From assembly GCA_026786125.1 (NCBI GenBank), contig JAJAYU010000053.1, forward strand, positions 1-9,124: a stretch of DNA of 9,124 nucleotides. Direction: 5' to 3'. Made by a program: the position numbers and the translations under genes. The DNA is from Chamaesiphon sp. GTDB lineage: Bacteria; Cyanobacteriota; Cyanobacteriia; Cyanobacteriales; Chamaesiphonaceae. Below, in pieces: positions 1 through 5,787 of this stretch. Below the pieces are notes generated by a model that made no database searches, had not been told where the DNA came from, and saw nothing but the letters and a program-made list of their open reading frames with translations. Each line of letters begins with the position of its first letter. Within the stretch, counting starts at the first letter, position 1.

Positions 1-1
1 C

Positions 2-322
2 CTCGACCCCGAACAAGTCGAAGAACCCCTCGGTCAAGTCGAAGTTCGTGCCGTATTCCAAGCCGGACGTGGCAACATCGCCGGATGTTATGTCCTCTCA
101 GGCAAGGCTCTGCGGAACTGTAGCATCCGCGTTCTACGCAAAAATCAAGTGGTCTTCACAGGTACACTCGATTCCCTCAAACGGATCAAAGATGACGTGC
201 GCGAAGTTAATGCTGGCTTTGAATGCGGTATCCGCTTAGATAAGTTCAATGGCTGGGAGCAAGGTGACATCATCGAAACCTTCCAAATGGTCAGCAAACG
301 TCGGACCTTATCACCTGTGTAG
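2..322 (+). CDS. infB: Translation initiation factor IF-2, C-terminal end (5' truncated by window)
   Basis: Reading from base 2, the frame stays open for 106 codons and stops at TAG 320-322. The peptide contains [51 protein letters not shown] and GDIIETFQ. These are the hallmark blocks of IF-2 domain IV, the C-terminal beta-barrel that binds the formyl-methionyl end of initiator tRNA. IF-2 is the cytoplasmic GTPase that delivers fMet-tRNA to the 30S subunit and promotes subunit joining. The GTPase and N-terminal domains lie outside the window, so the gene's start, length and operon partners cannot be judged. A strong intrinsic terminator starts about 20 bp after the stop, so infB is the last gene of its transcript. 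Identification is by recalled family motifs; confidence is high. Confidence 0.95.
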   Translation, partial: LDPEQVEEPLGQVEVRAVFQAGRGNIAGCYVLSGKALRNCSIRVLRKNQVVFTGTLDSLKRIKDDVREVNAGFECGIRLDKFNGWEQGDIIETFQMVSKRRTLSPV

Positions 323-343
323 GTTTTAACTCGGTCTTATTTT

Positions 344-378
344 AAAAAACCCAACATCAAAAAGATGTTGGGTTTTTT
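344..378 (+). terminator. Rho-independent terminator after infB
   Basis: A perfect 9-bp stem (CCCAACATC 350-358 with GATGTTGGG 364-372) encloses an AAAAA loop. It is followed by six Ts (373-378) and preceded by six As (344-349). The flanking A and T runs mean the structure could also end transcription arriving from tatA on the minus strand. Its place 21 bases after the infB stop fits an intrinsic terminator. Confidence 0.9.
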
Positions 379-417
379 AATGAGGGTATATCATCGTGCT
401 AAGAAATTGCTTTCTTG

Positions 418-535
418 TATAGCAATAGCCACATCGGTTAGGACACTCTAGATCTCAGTCCGCCTACGCGGACTGTGCAACACTAGCGACGATTTTAATC
501 GTTGTGCTGTCCTAATAGCCTTGGCGGTTGCTATA
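418..535. repeat. 118-bp inverted-repeat element with TATAGCAA ends
   Basis: The ends are exact inverted octamers, TATAGCAA (418-425) and TTGCTATA (528-535). A second inverted octamer lies inside them, TTAGGACA (438-445) and TGTCCTAA (508-515); the bases between the two are only partly paired. The interior holds a perfect hairpin, CAGTCCGC-CTAC-GCGGACTG (456-475), and a second hairpin around ACGATT/AATCGT (489-502). As RNA or single-stranded DNA it would fold as an outer stem carrying two inner stem-loops. No coding capacity is seen. It lies between the convergent infB and tatA genes and ends one base before the tatA stop. A shorter structure with the same end sequence sits at 8639-8684. It could be a small non-autonomous mobile element or a REP-like intergenic repeat. 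Confidence 0.7.
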
Positions 536-536
536 T

Positions 537-788
537 CTACGAATTGGTATCTGATTTATGTTCGATCGCATCAGCAGGCTCGATTTGACCAGAAGTTTTG
601 ACTACAGACTCGATCGCGTCTACTTCTTTCTTAAACTCAGACTGAAAGTCATTTGATGCTTCTTGAAAACCTTTGAGAGCCTTACCTAAACTCTTGCCAA
701 TTTCTGGTAACTTCTTGGGGCCAAACACCAATAATACGACAACAGCGATCGCGATAGTTTCCGGTAAACCGATCCCAAAAAAATTCAT
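537..788 (-). CDS. tatA: Sec-independent protein translocase subunit TatA (TatA/E family, Tha4-like)
   Basis: The 83-aa product begins with a short N-terminus and one membrane helix (about residues 6-22) that contains Glu10 in the GLPE motif. The family motif FGPKKLPEIG follows at 22-31, then an amphipathic helix (SLGKALKGFQEASNDF) and a polar, acidic tail. TatA proteins oligomerise with TatC to move folded twin-arginine substrates across the plasma or thylakoid membrane. The membrane-embedded Glu is the residue typical of chloroplast Tha4 and cyanobacterial TatA. The start is supported by AAGGA (minus strand, bases 797-801) eight bases before ATG. psbH lies 151 bp upstream on the same strand, so co-transcription is possible, but the gap contains tandem repeats. 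A TatB role cannot be excluded from sequence alone; the length and FGPKKLPE motif favour TatA/E. Confidence 0.93.
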   Translation of the reverse strand: MNFFGIGLPETIAIAVVVLLVFGPKKLPEIGKSLGKALKGFQEASNDFQSEFKKEVDAIESVVKTSGQIEPADAIEHKSDTNS

Positions 789-802
789 AATCTTCTTCCT
801 TT

Positions 803-860
803 AACTATCAACTATCAATTATTTTCCGACGGAAAGGCTCCGCCAACAACTATCAATTAA
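803..860. repeat. Short tandem heptamers AACTATC interrupted by a GC-rich segment
   Basis: AACTATC occurs twice in tandem (803-809, 810-816), followed by AATTATT. About 25 bases later AACTATCAATTAA appears (849-860). The segment between, TTCCGACGGAAAGGCTCCGCC, looks like a GC-rich repeat unit set into the AT-rich one. The same AACTATCAATTA string occurs next to the glyQ stop (1611-1622) and its complement at 1546-1557. It lies in the leader between psbH and tatA, directly upstream of the tatA ribosome binding site. Confidence 0.6.
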
Positions 861-939
861 ACTTACAGTGGCTATCGATCGGGTGTGAGGTAAAGCTCAT
901 ATCTCTAATCCCAAACCCAATCGCCAGTTACAACTGCGC

Positions 940-1143
940 CTATTGTCCGCCACCGCTCCAGTCAACAGAAAAACTATCGAGCACGAGAGAGTTGTTGTAG
1001 ATTTGGAGAATGATTAGTAAAAAGACCGCGAATAGCACCATAAATACGCCCATTACTGGAGTAGTGCCCCACCCAGGGACGACTTTACCATATTCAGCAT
1101 TCAAAGGTCTGAGAATATCGCCTAATTTAGTGCGCTGTGCCAT
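940..1143 (-). CDS. psbH: Photosystem II reaction centre protein H
   Basis: The 67-aa product ([20 protein letters not shown]...) matches PsbH along its length: the basic LGDILRPLN block, the conserved [11 protein letters not shown] loop, one transmembrane helix at about residues 29-50, and a short lumenal tail ending DWSGGGQ. PsbH is a single-helix subunit of the PSII core in the thylakoid, near CP47. It contributes to QA/QB electron transfer and to PSII stability and repair. The plant N-terminal phosphorylated extension is absent, as is usual in cyanobacteria. Start ATG at 1141-1143 is the only sensible one; only a weak GGTG precedes it. A candidate -10, TATTAT, lies about 25 bases upstream on the minus strand. 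The gene is divergent from psbN (245-bp spacer) and upstream of tatA. Confidence 0.97.
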   Translation of the reverse strand: MAQRTKLGDILRPLNAEYGKVVPGWGTTPVMGVFMVLFAVFLLIILQIYNNSLVLDSFSVDWSGGGQ

Positions 1144-1180
1144 GTGTCACCAACAATGTTAAGTGGATAATATATTTTGG

Positions 1181-1197
1181 TGTGGAAACAATCCACA
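1181..1197. promoter_or_regulatory. Small inverted repeat upstream of psbH
   Basis: TGTGGA (1181-1186) and TCCACA (1192-1197) form a 6-bp inverted repeat with an AACAA spacer, 38-54 bp upstream of the psbH start. It sits just behind an AT-rich stretch (1167-1176) that could serve as the psbH -10 region. It may be a protein-binding site or a chance palindrome; nothing else supports it. Confidence 0.25.
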
Positions 1198-1322
1198 TCC
1201 TTAAGTCTAGCAAAGAAAATCCTCGTTTTTGATAACCGATCCTATTCTGTTATGAGGAGCTGATTTCGTGGACTAGTTCATCGATGCTGAAACCCTGTTC
1301 ATCTGCATATTATTCTGAGATT

Positions 1323-1352
1323 TTGGTAAATATTTGTAAAATTCAGTACTAT
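1323..1352 (+). promoter_or_regulatory. Candidate sigma-70-type promoter of psbN
   Basis: TTGGTA (1323-1328) and TACTAT (1347-1352) are separated by 18 bp. This would start transcription near 1358-1360 and give a leader of about 30 bases to the GTG at 1389. An AGGTAG (1376-1381) lies seven bases before that GTG and is a plausible ribosome binding site. The call is based on consensus matching only. Confidence 0.4.
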
Positions 1353-1388
1353 TAGAGAGGTAGTAACATCCCAGTAGGTAGATTGATC

Positions 1389-1520
1389 GTGGAAGATTCA
1401 ACAATTCTGAGCATTACATTGGGCGTGATGGTAGTCCTGACCACTGCCTATGGTTTATATCTTTCGTTTGGCTCGCCATCGAAACAACTCTCCGATCCTT
1501 TTGACGACCATGAAGACTAG
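1389..1520 (+). CDS. psbN: PsbN, photosystem II assembly protein
   Basis: The frame from GTG 1389-1391 to TAG 1518-1520 encodes 43 residues: (M)EDSTILSITLGVMVV, then LTTAYGLYLSFGSPSK and QLSDPFDDHED. This is the usual PsbN length and matches its pattern: acidic N-terminus, one hydrophobic helix at about residues 5-25, F-G-x-PSK, and the terminal DPF(D/E)xHED. PsbN was once counted as a PSII subunit. It is now regarded as a thylakoid membrane protein needed for PSII assembly and repair. The start codon is GTG, not ATG; no in-frame ATG gives the conserved N-terminus, and AGGTAG sits seven bases upstream. Divergent adjacency to psbH is the familiar cyanobacterial arrangement. The frame is short and easily missed by gene finders. 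Confidence 0.95.
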   Translation: MEDSTILSITLGVMVVLTTAYGLYLSFGSPSKQLSDPFDDHED

Positions 1521-1531
1521 GTTTAATTAGC

Positions 1532-1558
1532 TGATAATTGATAATTGATAATTGATAG
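1532..1558. repeat. Tandem heptamer repeat TGATAAT x3 after psbN
   Basis: TGATAAT is repeated three times in register (1532-1538, 1539-1545, 1546-1552), followed by TGATAGC. It starts 12 bp after the psbN stop. A short GGTGGGC-ATC-GCCCACC inverted repeat follows at 1582-1598, and AACTATCAATTA at 1611-1622 runs into the glyQ stop. The 99 bp between the convergent psbN and glyQ genes are thus almost entirely repeat sequence. Confidence 0.75.
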
Positions 1559-1619
1559 CTAATTTATTAGTAGAGCCGTAAGGTGGGCATCGCCCACCAA
1601 ATAGGGTTTCAACTATCAA

Positions 1620-2504
1620 TTAGACAACGACAGCGGATTTAGCCAAGAGGGGGAAGCCTAGTTTTTCGCGCTGTGCTAGGTAAAGATGAGCAACTTGTCT
1701 GGCTAAACTGCGTACTTTCCCGATGTAGCGCGTGCGTTCCGTCACGGAAATTACGCCTCGTGCATCTAGCATATTGAACGTGTGAGAGCATTTGAGCACA
1801 TAATCCAAACTCGGCATCACCAATTCCCGCGCAATCAGTTGTTCCGCTTCTTGTTGGTAGAGATTAAAGAGCGTAAATAATAGTTCTGGATTGGATGCTT
1901 CAAAATTGTAGGTAGATTGTTCGATTTCTGACTGAAGATAGATGTCCGCATAGGTGAGGGAGTCATTCCACTGAATATTGGCGATCGAATCTACCCCTTG
2001 TAGATACATACACAACCGCTCCAAGCCATAGGTAATCTCGATCGAGACTGGGCGGCAATCAATCCCCCCGCATTGCTGGAAGTAGGTAAACTGAGTGACT
2101 TCCATCCCATCTAGCCATACTTCCCAACCCACGCCCCACGCACCCATTGCTGCGTCTTCCCAGTTATCTTCGACAAACCGAATATCGTGATCTTCAGGCT
2201 TGATCCCGACAGCACGGAGCGAGTCTAGATAGATGTCCTGAATATTATCGGGAGAGGGCTTAATTAGCACTTGGTACTGATAGTAGTGCTGATAACGGTT
2301 GGGATTGTTGCCATAGCGTCCATCACCAGGCCGACGGCAGGGTTCGATATAAGCCACAGACCAGGGTTCGGGGCCGATCGATCTCAGGAAGGTATGATGA
2401 CTTTTGGTGGCAGCACCTTTTTCAGTATCGTAGGATTGGACGATCGCACAGCCTTGTGCGCTCCAGAATTGATTGAGAGTAGCGACGACGGATTGGAAAT
2501 TCAT
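1620..2504 (-). CDS. glyQ: Glycine--tRNA ligase alpha subunit
   Basis: The 294-aa product is the catalytic alpha chain of the bacterial alpha2beta2 glycyl-tRNA synthetase. It uses ATP to activate glycine and charge tRNA-Gly in the cytoplasm. Diagnostic blocks are [14 protein letters not shown] at the start, YDTEKGA (25-31), [12 protein letters not shown] (37-48), [17 protein letters not shown] (54-70), [32 protein letters not shown] (110-133) and [11 protein letters not shown] (138-147). Length is normal for the family. The beta subunit gene (glyS) is not nearby, which is common in cyanobacteria. The ATG at 2502-2504 fits the conserved N-terminus, but no Shine-Dalgarno sequence precedes it. 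A good promoter candidate lies at 2572-2600. Positions 32-36 (ATKSH, against the more usual GTKSP or GTMNP) differ slightly from the versions I recall, but no key residue appears lost. Confidence 0.97.
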   Translation of the reverse strand: MNFQSVVATLNQFWSAQGCAIVQSYDTEKGAATKSHHTFLRSIGPEPWSVAYIEPCRRPGDGRYGNNPNRYQHYYQYQVLIKPSPDNIQDIYLDSLRAVGIKPEDHDIRFVEDNWEDAAMGAWGVGWEVWLDGMEVTQFTYFQQCGGIDCRPVSIEITYGLERLCMYLQGVDSIANIQWNDSLTYADIYLQSEIEQSTYNFEASNPELLFTLFNLYQQEAEQLIARELVMPSLDYVLKCSHTFNMLDARGVISVTERTRYIGKVRSLARQVAHLYLAQREKLGFPLLAKSAVVV

Positions 2505-2571
2505 GGGGAGTGTGGGAGATGGAAGATAGTGTAATTTTGAAATTGATTTTAGGATGTGACCAGAAATTGCT

Positions 2572-2600
2572 AAAATAGGCTGGTATCAATAATTATGCAA
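2572..2600 (-). promoter_or_regulatory. Candidate promoter of glyQ
   Basis: On the minus strand, TTGCAT (2600-2595) and TATTTT (2577-2572) are separated by exactly 17 bp. This would start transcription near 2565 and leave a leader of about 60 bases before the glyQ ATG. The -35 hexamer is itself part of the outer arm of the inverted repeat at 2594-2650. The call rests on consensus only. Confidence 0.4.
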
Positions 2601-2650
2601 GTAAATGTCATCAAAGTTAGCCATTATACATCGAGCTAACTGTTTGCATA
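2594..2650. promoter_or_regulatory. Nested inverted repeats between glyQ and the 317-aa gene
   Basis: Outer arms TATGCAA (2594-2600) and TTGCATA (2644-2650) flank inner arms AGTTAGC (2615-2621) and GCTAACT (2635-2641), so two perfect 7-bp palindromic pairs are nested. The loop contains TATAAT on the minus strand (2628-2623). The site lies 90-146 bp upstream of glyQ and 150-206 bp upstream of the divergent gene. It could be a dyad operator for a shared regulator or a structured leader. The remainder of the 2505-2799 spacer holds no gene I can support. Confidence 0.4.
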
Positions 2651-2799
2651 GTAGTTTGAGGGTAAGATTTGGGAACGATCTACTAATAGCCGGATTCACA
2701 ATCTGCTAAGTTGGTTTAGTACCGACAATCTCGTCGCCAAAATCCCGATTACCATGAGAGGGAGATCGAAAAATTTGACTCCGTCCGAAGGAATTTTCT

Positions 2800-3753
2800 A
2801 TGAGCTTTGCACAATTCCCACCCAATCAGCCGCCATCTCACCCACCCAATCAGCCACCATCTCACCCAGAAGCTGCCGCTAGACCTGCCAAGCCAGTTAA
2901 AAAACCAAAAAGGCCAGATCCAGCAGACTATCCACCATTGCCGCCAATGCTGCAACTGACGGGAAATACCCCAATTCCGCCAGCGAGTGAACCGCTTCAG
3001 TATCGAGCGATTGGCTTGATTTTAGGTAAATATGTGCCGTCGATCGAAGAATTCAATCAGGGGATGATCTTGGCTGATGATGGGACAGAAATTGATGCTG
3101 TGATCCTCGGCCGAATTATGAGCCTGATCAAAAATCATTTAGATCTAGAACAGTCCCATCTGTGGGTGGTTTATCCTCGGATTAGAAAGGAGGATAATAA
3201 GCTCCACGCGCAGATTATGGGAATCTGGGATCCCCAACTGGTAATTAAGCCTCTCGATCTCGCTGAAGCTGAGGAACAGAGCAAAGCACCAGCAGATGTG
3301 ATGCCGATCCCTTCGATCGAAACATTGGGTATTCCCAGTAGTTATTTCTCCATTCGCGGTGAAGTCATCTATCAGTCTCGCGAGACGCGAGAAATCTTTG
3401 TCAAAATTCGCCAAGCACCCAAGAAGAAGACCGAAGAAGAACGATATTTCAAGATCCGCTTGGTTGGGGATCTGGCCCAGAAGTTGGTGGGTAATTTTTG
3501 GGACTTTGATGTAGTCAGAGTCGATAACGATCTAGAGATCCGCAGTGGTCAATATGTTGCGCCACTGCGGGCTAAATTGCCCCATAAAGGTGGCAGTAGA
3601 CCTCCAGGTGGCTCTGGTAGCAAAACACCGTTTAAGAAGCCGTGGGAGGAACAGGATCCGAAGTCTGCGGTGGATCGACCGAAGCCAGCGGCACCAATTA
3701 AACGTTCACCATCGCCGACGGTGGAGTTGCCCGACTCTTCAGAAGAAGCATAG
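2800..3753 (+). CDS. Conserved cyanobacterial protein of unknown function with proline-rich tails
   Basis: I do not recognise a named family for this 317-aa protein. The central part (about residues 56-250) looks like a folded domain found, as I recall, widely in cyanobacteria. It includes SEPLQYRAIGLILGKYVPS (63-81), ADDGTEIDAVILGRIMSLI (92-110), HLWVVYPR (120-127), IPSSYFSIRGEVIYQS (178-193) and VGNFWDFDVVRVDNDLEI (230-247). Its alternating strand pattern and basic KIRQAPKKK stretch (202-210) would suit a beta-rich, possibly nucleic-acid- or protein-binding domain, which is inference only. The N-terminal 62 residues are proline-rich and include an exact eight-residue duplication. The C-terminal 67 residues are rich in Pro, Gly, Lys and Ser; both tails look disordered. 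There is no signal peptide or membrane segment, so it is probably cytoplasmic. The start is supported by AAGGA (2788-2792), seven bases before ATG. It is divergent from glyQ and convergent with hisD. Confidence 0.85.
   Translation: MSFAQFPPNQPPSHPPNQPPSHPEAAARPAKPVKKPKRPDPADYPPLPPMLQLTGNTPIPPASEPLQYRAIGLILGKYVPSIEEFNQGMILADDGTEIDAVILGRIMSLIKNHLDLEQSHLWVVYPRIRKEDNKLHAQIMGIWDPQLVIKPLDLAEAEEQSKAPADVMPIPSIETLGIPSSYFSIRGEVIYQSRETREIFVKIRQAPKKKTEEERYFKIRLVGDLAQKLVGNFWDFDVVRVDNDLEIRSGQYVAPLRAKLPHKGGSRPPGGSGSKTPFKKPWEEQDPKSAVDRPKPAAPIKRSPSPTVELPDSSEEA
2818..2865 (+). repeat. In-frame 24-bp tandem duplication in the proline-rich N-terminus
   Basis: Two 24-base units (2818-2841 and 2842-2865) differ at a single base (G 2832 against A 2856, a silent third-position change). 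Each encodes the same eight residues, giving PPNQPPSH twice in a row. A near-identical tandem copy suggests recent slippage or recombination, so copy number may vary between strains. Confidence 0.9.
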
Positions 3754-3775
3754 CAGTAAACAATCTGCACTGCCA

Positions 3776-3827
3776 AAAAATCAAAAAGTAGGGGCAATTC
3801 ATGAATTGCCCCTACTTTTTGATTTTT
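3776..3827. terminator. Perfect 52-bp palindrome, bidirectional terminator between convergent genes
   Basis: The sequence from 3776 to 3827 equals its own reverse complement without a mismatch: 26-bp arms, with AAAAATC and GATTTTT at the outside and the core GTAGGGGCAATT-CATG-AATTGCCCCTAC inside. It starts 22 bases after the stop of the 317-aa gene and overlaps the hisD stop codon (TTA on + at 3826-3828) by two bases. With A-rich flanks on one side and T-rich on the other it can act as an intrinsic terminator in both directions. The GTAGGGGCAATTC core resembles a dispersed repeat I recall from other cyanobacteria, so it may be a repeat recruited as a terminator. Confidence 0.85.
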
Positions 3828-5127
3828 ATGGTGAATCCTTTAGCCGTAGTCTGACAGACTCGCCGTGTGAGAATAATCCTTCCGCTGCTGTCAGCGCGGC
3901 GACAGCATTACCGACTTTGTTCAAAGCTGTGGGCGAATATTGGATCAGGCTAGAGTGCTTCATAAATGTCTCTACGCCCAAAGCTGAGGCATAACGCGCC
4001 GCGCCAGAAGTGGGGAGAGTATGATTGGGGCCAGCGAGATAATCGCCGATCACTTCTGGGGTAGAATTGCCCAAGAAGATCGCCCCTGCATGACGAATTC
4101 GATCGATCAATGCCCACGGATCGCTAGTATTGAGTTCGAGGTGTTCGGGCGCAAATTGATTGGATAATTTGATCGCAATGTCCAGAGTTTCAACTACGAT
4201 AATTAGACCATAATGGGCGATCGATTTCTCGGTCAAAGTCTTGCGGGGATGATCCTGAAGCTGTTGTTCGACAGCAGTTTGGACGGCAGTGGCGAGGTCA
4301 GCATCGGTGGTAATCAGAATCGATGCCGCCATCGGATCGTGTTCCGCTTGGGCTAAGAGATCTGCCGCTACATGGACGGGATTGGCCGATCGATCGGCGA
4401 TAATTAAGACTTCAGATGGCCCTGCTAGTGAGTCAATCCCGACTGTACCATAGACTAATTTTTTAGCGAGGGTGACGTAGATATTCCCAGGCCCAGTAAT
4501 CACGTCAACTTTAGCAATCGTATCTGTACCATAAGCTAGAGCAGCGATCGATTGAGCACCACCCACCCGATAGATTTCTTCGACTCCGGCAACTTGAGCC
4601 GCAACGAGGACGGCCGGATTGAGCGTCTTATCTGGCCCTGGTGGAGTCACCATCGCGATCTGGGGTACGCCTGCCACTTTTGCGGGAATTGCATTCATCA
4701 GTACCGTGCTGGGGTAACAAGCCCGTCCTCCAGGCACATAAATACCTGCTCGATCGACTGGATTGTAGCGTTTGCCCAGGACGACATCATCAGCCCCAAA
4801 TGTCACCCAAGATTTGGGCACCCGTTGACGGTGAAAAGCTTCAATATTGGCGGCAGCAAGTTCGATCGCTTTGAGCAATTCTTTCGATACCTGTTGATAC
4901 GCAGCATCCAATTCGGCACCACTTACCCGCAACCGATCAACTGTCAGAGTTTGACGATCAAATTCGGCCGTATAATGCAACAAAGCTTTGTCGCCCTGTC
5001 GCCTGACTGTTTGGACAATCTCGTTGACAGTAGCTTCTTTATGGACGATCGCATCGTCGTGAGTACGGGCACTGATTCGCTGCAACTCTTGTTGTGCGTC
5101 AGTCTGCTGAGTGATGATTCGCAGCAT
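3826..5127 (-). CDS. hisD: Histidinol dehydrogenase
   Basis: HisD catalyses the last two steps of histidine biosynthesis, the NAD-dependent, zinc-requiring oxidation of L-histidinol via histidinal to histidine. From the start MLRIITQQ the product has 433 residues, the normal length. In that numbering the expected residues are all present: zinc ligands Gln260 and His263 (LLAQAEHDP), Asp362 ([18 protein letters not shown]) and His421 (FSHGES), and catalytic Glu328-His329 (APEHLEL). The family signature [15 protein letters not shown] (231-245) and the NAD-site segment [11 protein letters not shown] are also clear. The frame is open further upstream to an ATG at 5203-5205, which would add 26 residues (MKPVKIDFRLCLRAHF...). 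That extension has no family counterpart I know, so the inner ATG (5125-5127) is preferred, although no Shine-Dalgarno precedes either. The gene stands alone, without other his genes, as is usual in cyanobacteria. Confidence 0.96.
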   Translation of the reverse strand: MLRIITQQTDAQQELQRISARTHDDAIVHKEATVNEIVQTVRRQGDKALLHYTAEFDRQTLTVDRLRVSGAELDAAYQQVSKELLKAIELAAANIEAFHRQRVPKSWVTFGADDVVLGKRYNPVDRAGIYVPGGRACYPSTVLMNAIPAKVAGVPQIAMVTPPGPDKTLNPAVLVAAQVAGVEEIYRVGGAQSIAALAYGTDTIAKVDVITGPGNIYVTLAKKLVYGTVGIDSLAGPSEVLIIADRSANPVHVAADLLAQAEHDPMAASILITTDADLATAVQTAVEQQLQDHPRKTLTEKSIAHYGLIIVVETLDIAIKLSNQFAPEHLELNTSDPWALIDRIRHAGAIFLGNSTPEVIGDYLAGPNHTLPTSGAARYASALGVETFMKHSSLIQYSPTALNKVGNAVAALTAAEGLFSHGESVRLRLKDSP

Positions 5128-5365
5128 GGTGTCAGAAATGCCAATTATTCGGGCGGTGAAGTGAGCGCGGAGACAAAGGCGGAAGTCTATTTTGACAGGC
5201 TTCACATCTTACTAATTTAACGCGATTTTCTACCATTGGGTTAGAAGATGAGTGTGGGTGCGACGATCTACCCACCCCACCTTCAAAGGATGGGATTTTT
5301 GACACCAGCGATTCTGGTAGCTAACCTACTCCCTTCCTAGTGAAAAATTAGACATTTAGTGTAGA

Positions 5366-5492
5366 TGTGAATGGTGAATGGCTTGCACTGTTCGCGTAGC
5401 GTCTGCCTTCACAGAGCGTAGCCGTTGGCGGTAGCGGAGCGTTTGCCCTAGCAATAGCCTCTCCGCAAGGAGAAGTGTGAATGGTGAATGGC
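5366..5492. repeat. Mosaic repeat region flanked by 17-bp direct repeats
   Basis: TGTGAATGGTGAATGGC occurs exactly at 5366-5382 and again at 5476-5492. Each copy holds two GTGAATG heptamers. The 93 bases between are GC-richer and contain pieces typical of cyanobacterial dispersed repeats (TTCGCGTAGCGTCTGCCTTC, CAGAGCGTAGCC, and the small hairpin CTCC-GCAA-GGAG at 5461-5472). The arrangement looks like an insertion of a small repeat element into, or recombination between, the GTGAATG repeats. The frames crossing this area are not credible genes. Confidence 0.7.
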
Positions 5493-5526
5493 GAAAAGTG
5501 CGGTCTTGGGGTTTCCCCTGTCTTGT

Positions 5527-5563
5527 CTCACTTTCTTTGACGGGGAACCCGTCCAAAAGTGAG
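5527..5563. repeat. Imperfect hairpin within the hisD-TA spacer
   Basis: CTCACTTT...GACGGG (5527-5544) pairs with CCCGTC...AAAAGTGAG (5548-5563) around a GAA loop, with a two-base bulge and one mismatch. It follows GCGGTCTTGGGGTTTCCCC, which resembles another dispersed cyanobacterial repeat. A smaller inverted repeat, GACAGT/ACTGTC, lies at 5587-5606. The whole 5128-5787 stretch (660 bp) holds repeats and the TA operator but no gene I can support. Confidence 0.5.
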
Positions 5564-5731
5564 CCGCAAGTAGAGCACCTTTTCAAGACAGTGAATCAAT
5601 ACTGTCCATTTCTTGGGTGGGAAGGGTGTAAGTACTGATTGTTCGCGGAGCTTTCCCGTAGGGTAATCGTGGCTTATGGGGTATTGAGATGCGATACTTT
5701 CCATTTCCTCGCCAACGGCTCGGTAGACTAT

Positions 5732-5768
5732 TATGTAATAAAGTAAGGAAATCTTACTTCATTACATA
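5732..5768. promoter_or_regulatory. Inverted-repeat operator candidate of the toxin-antitoxin operon
   Basis: TATGTAATAAAGTAAG (5732-5747) and CTTACTTCATTACATA (5753-5768) form 16-bp arms that match at 15 of 16 positions around a five-base spacer. The site ends 19 bases before the antitoxin ATG and overlaps AT-rich hexamers that could be -10 elements (TATTAT 5729-5734, TACTAT 5767-5772). Antitoxins of this kind usually repress their own operon by binding such dyads, so this is the likely autoregulatory operator; the binding itself is inferred. Confidence 0.7.
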
Positions 5769-5787
5769 CTATCTAATTGAAAGACTT

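Noticed and set aside
1582..1598. GGTGGGC-ATC-GCCCACC as a terminator between psbN and glyQ
   Set aside because: The stem is only 7 bp and no T-run follows in either direction. It looks like a dispersed repeat unit; a weak terminator role is possible but not supported.
2271..2534. 87-codon plus-strand frame over the 5' part of glyQ
   Set aside because: It is antisense to the highly conserved catalytic region of glyQ and has no supporting start signal.
2749..2955. 68-codon minus-strand frame rich in Trp over the start of the 317-aa gene
   Set aside because: Its composition is an artefact of the proline codons on the other strand (CCA/CCG reading as TGG/CGG).
3545..3994. 149-codon plus-strand frame across the 3' end of the 317-aa gene and the palindrome
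   Set aside because: It runs through the terminator palindrome and into antisense hisD; no ribosome binding site or domain is evident.
4552..5220. 222-codon open frame on the plus strand opposite hisD
   Set aside because: It is wholly antisense to the conserved hisD gene, has no recognisable domain, and its composition follows from hisD codons.
5356..5586. 76-codon minus-strand frame in the hisD-TA spacer
   Set aside because: It is made of dispersed repeat sequence (heptamers, GCGTAGCG pieces, hairpins); the CxxC-like start is by chance.
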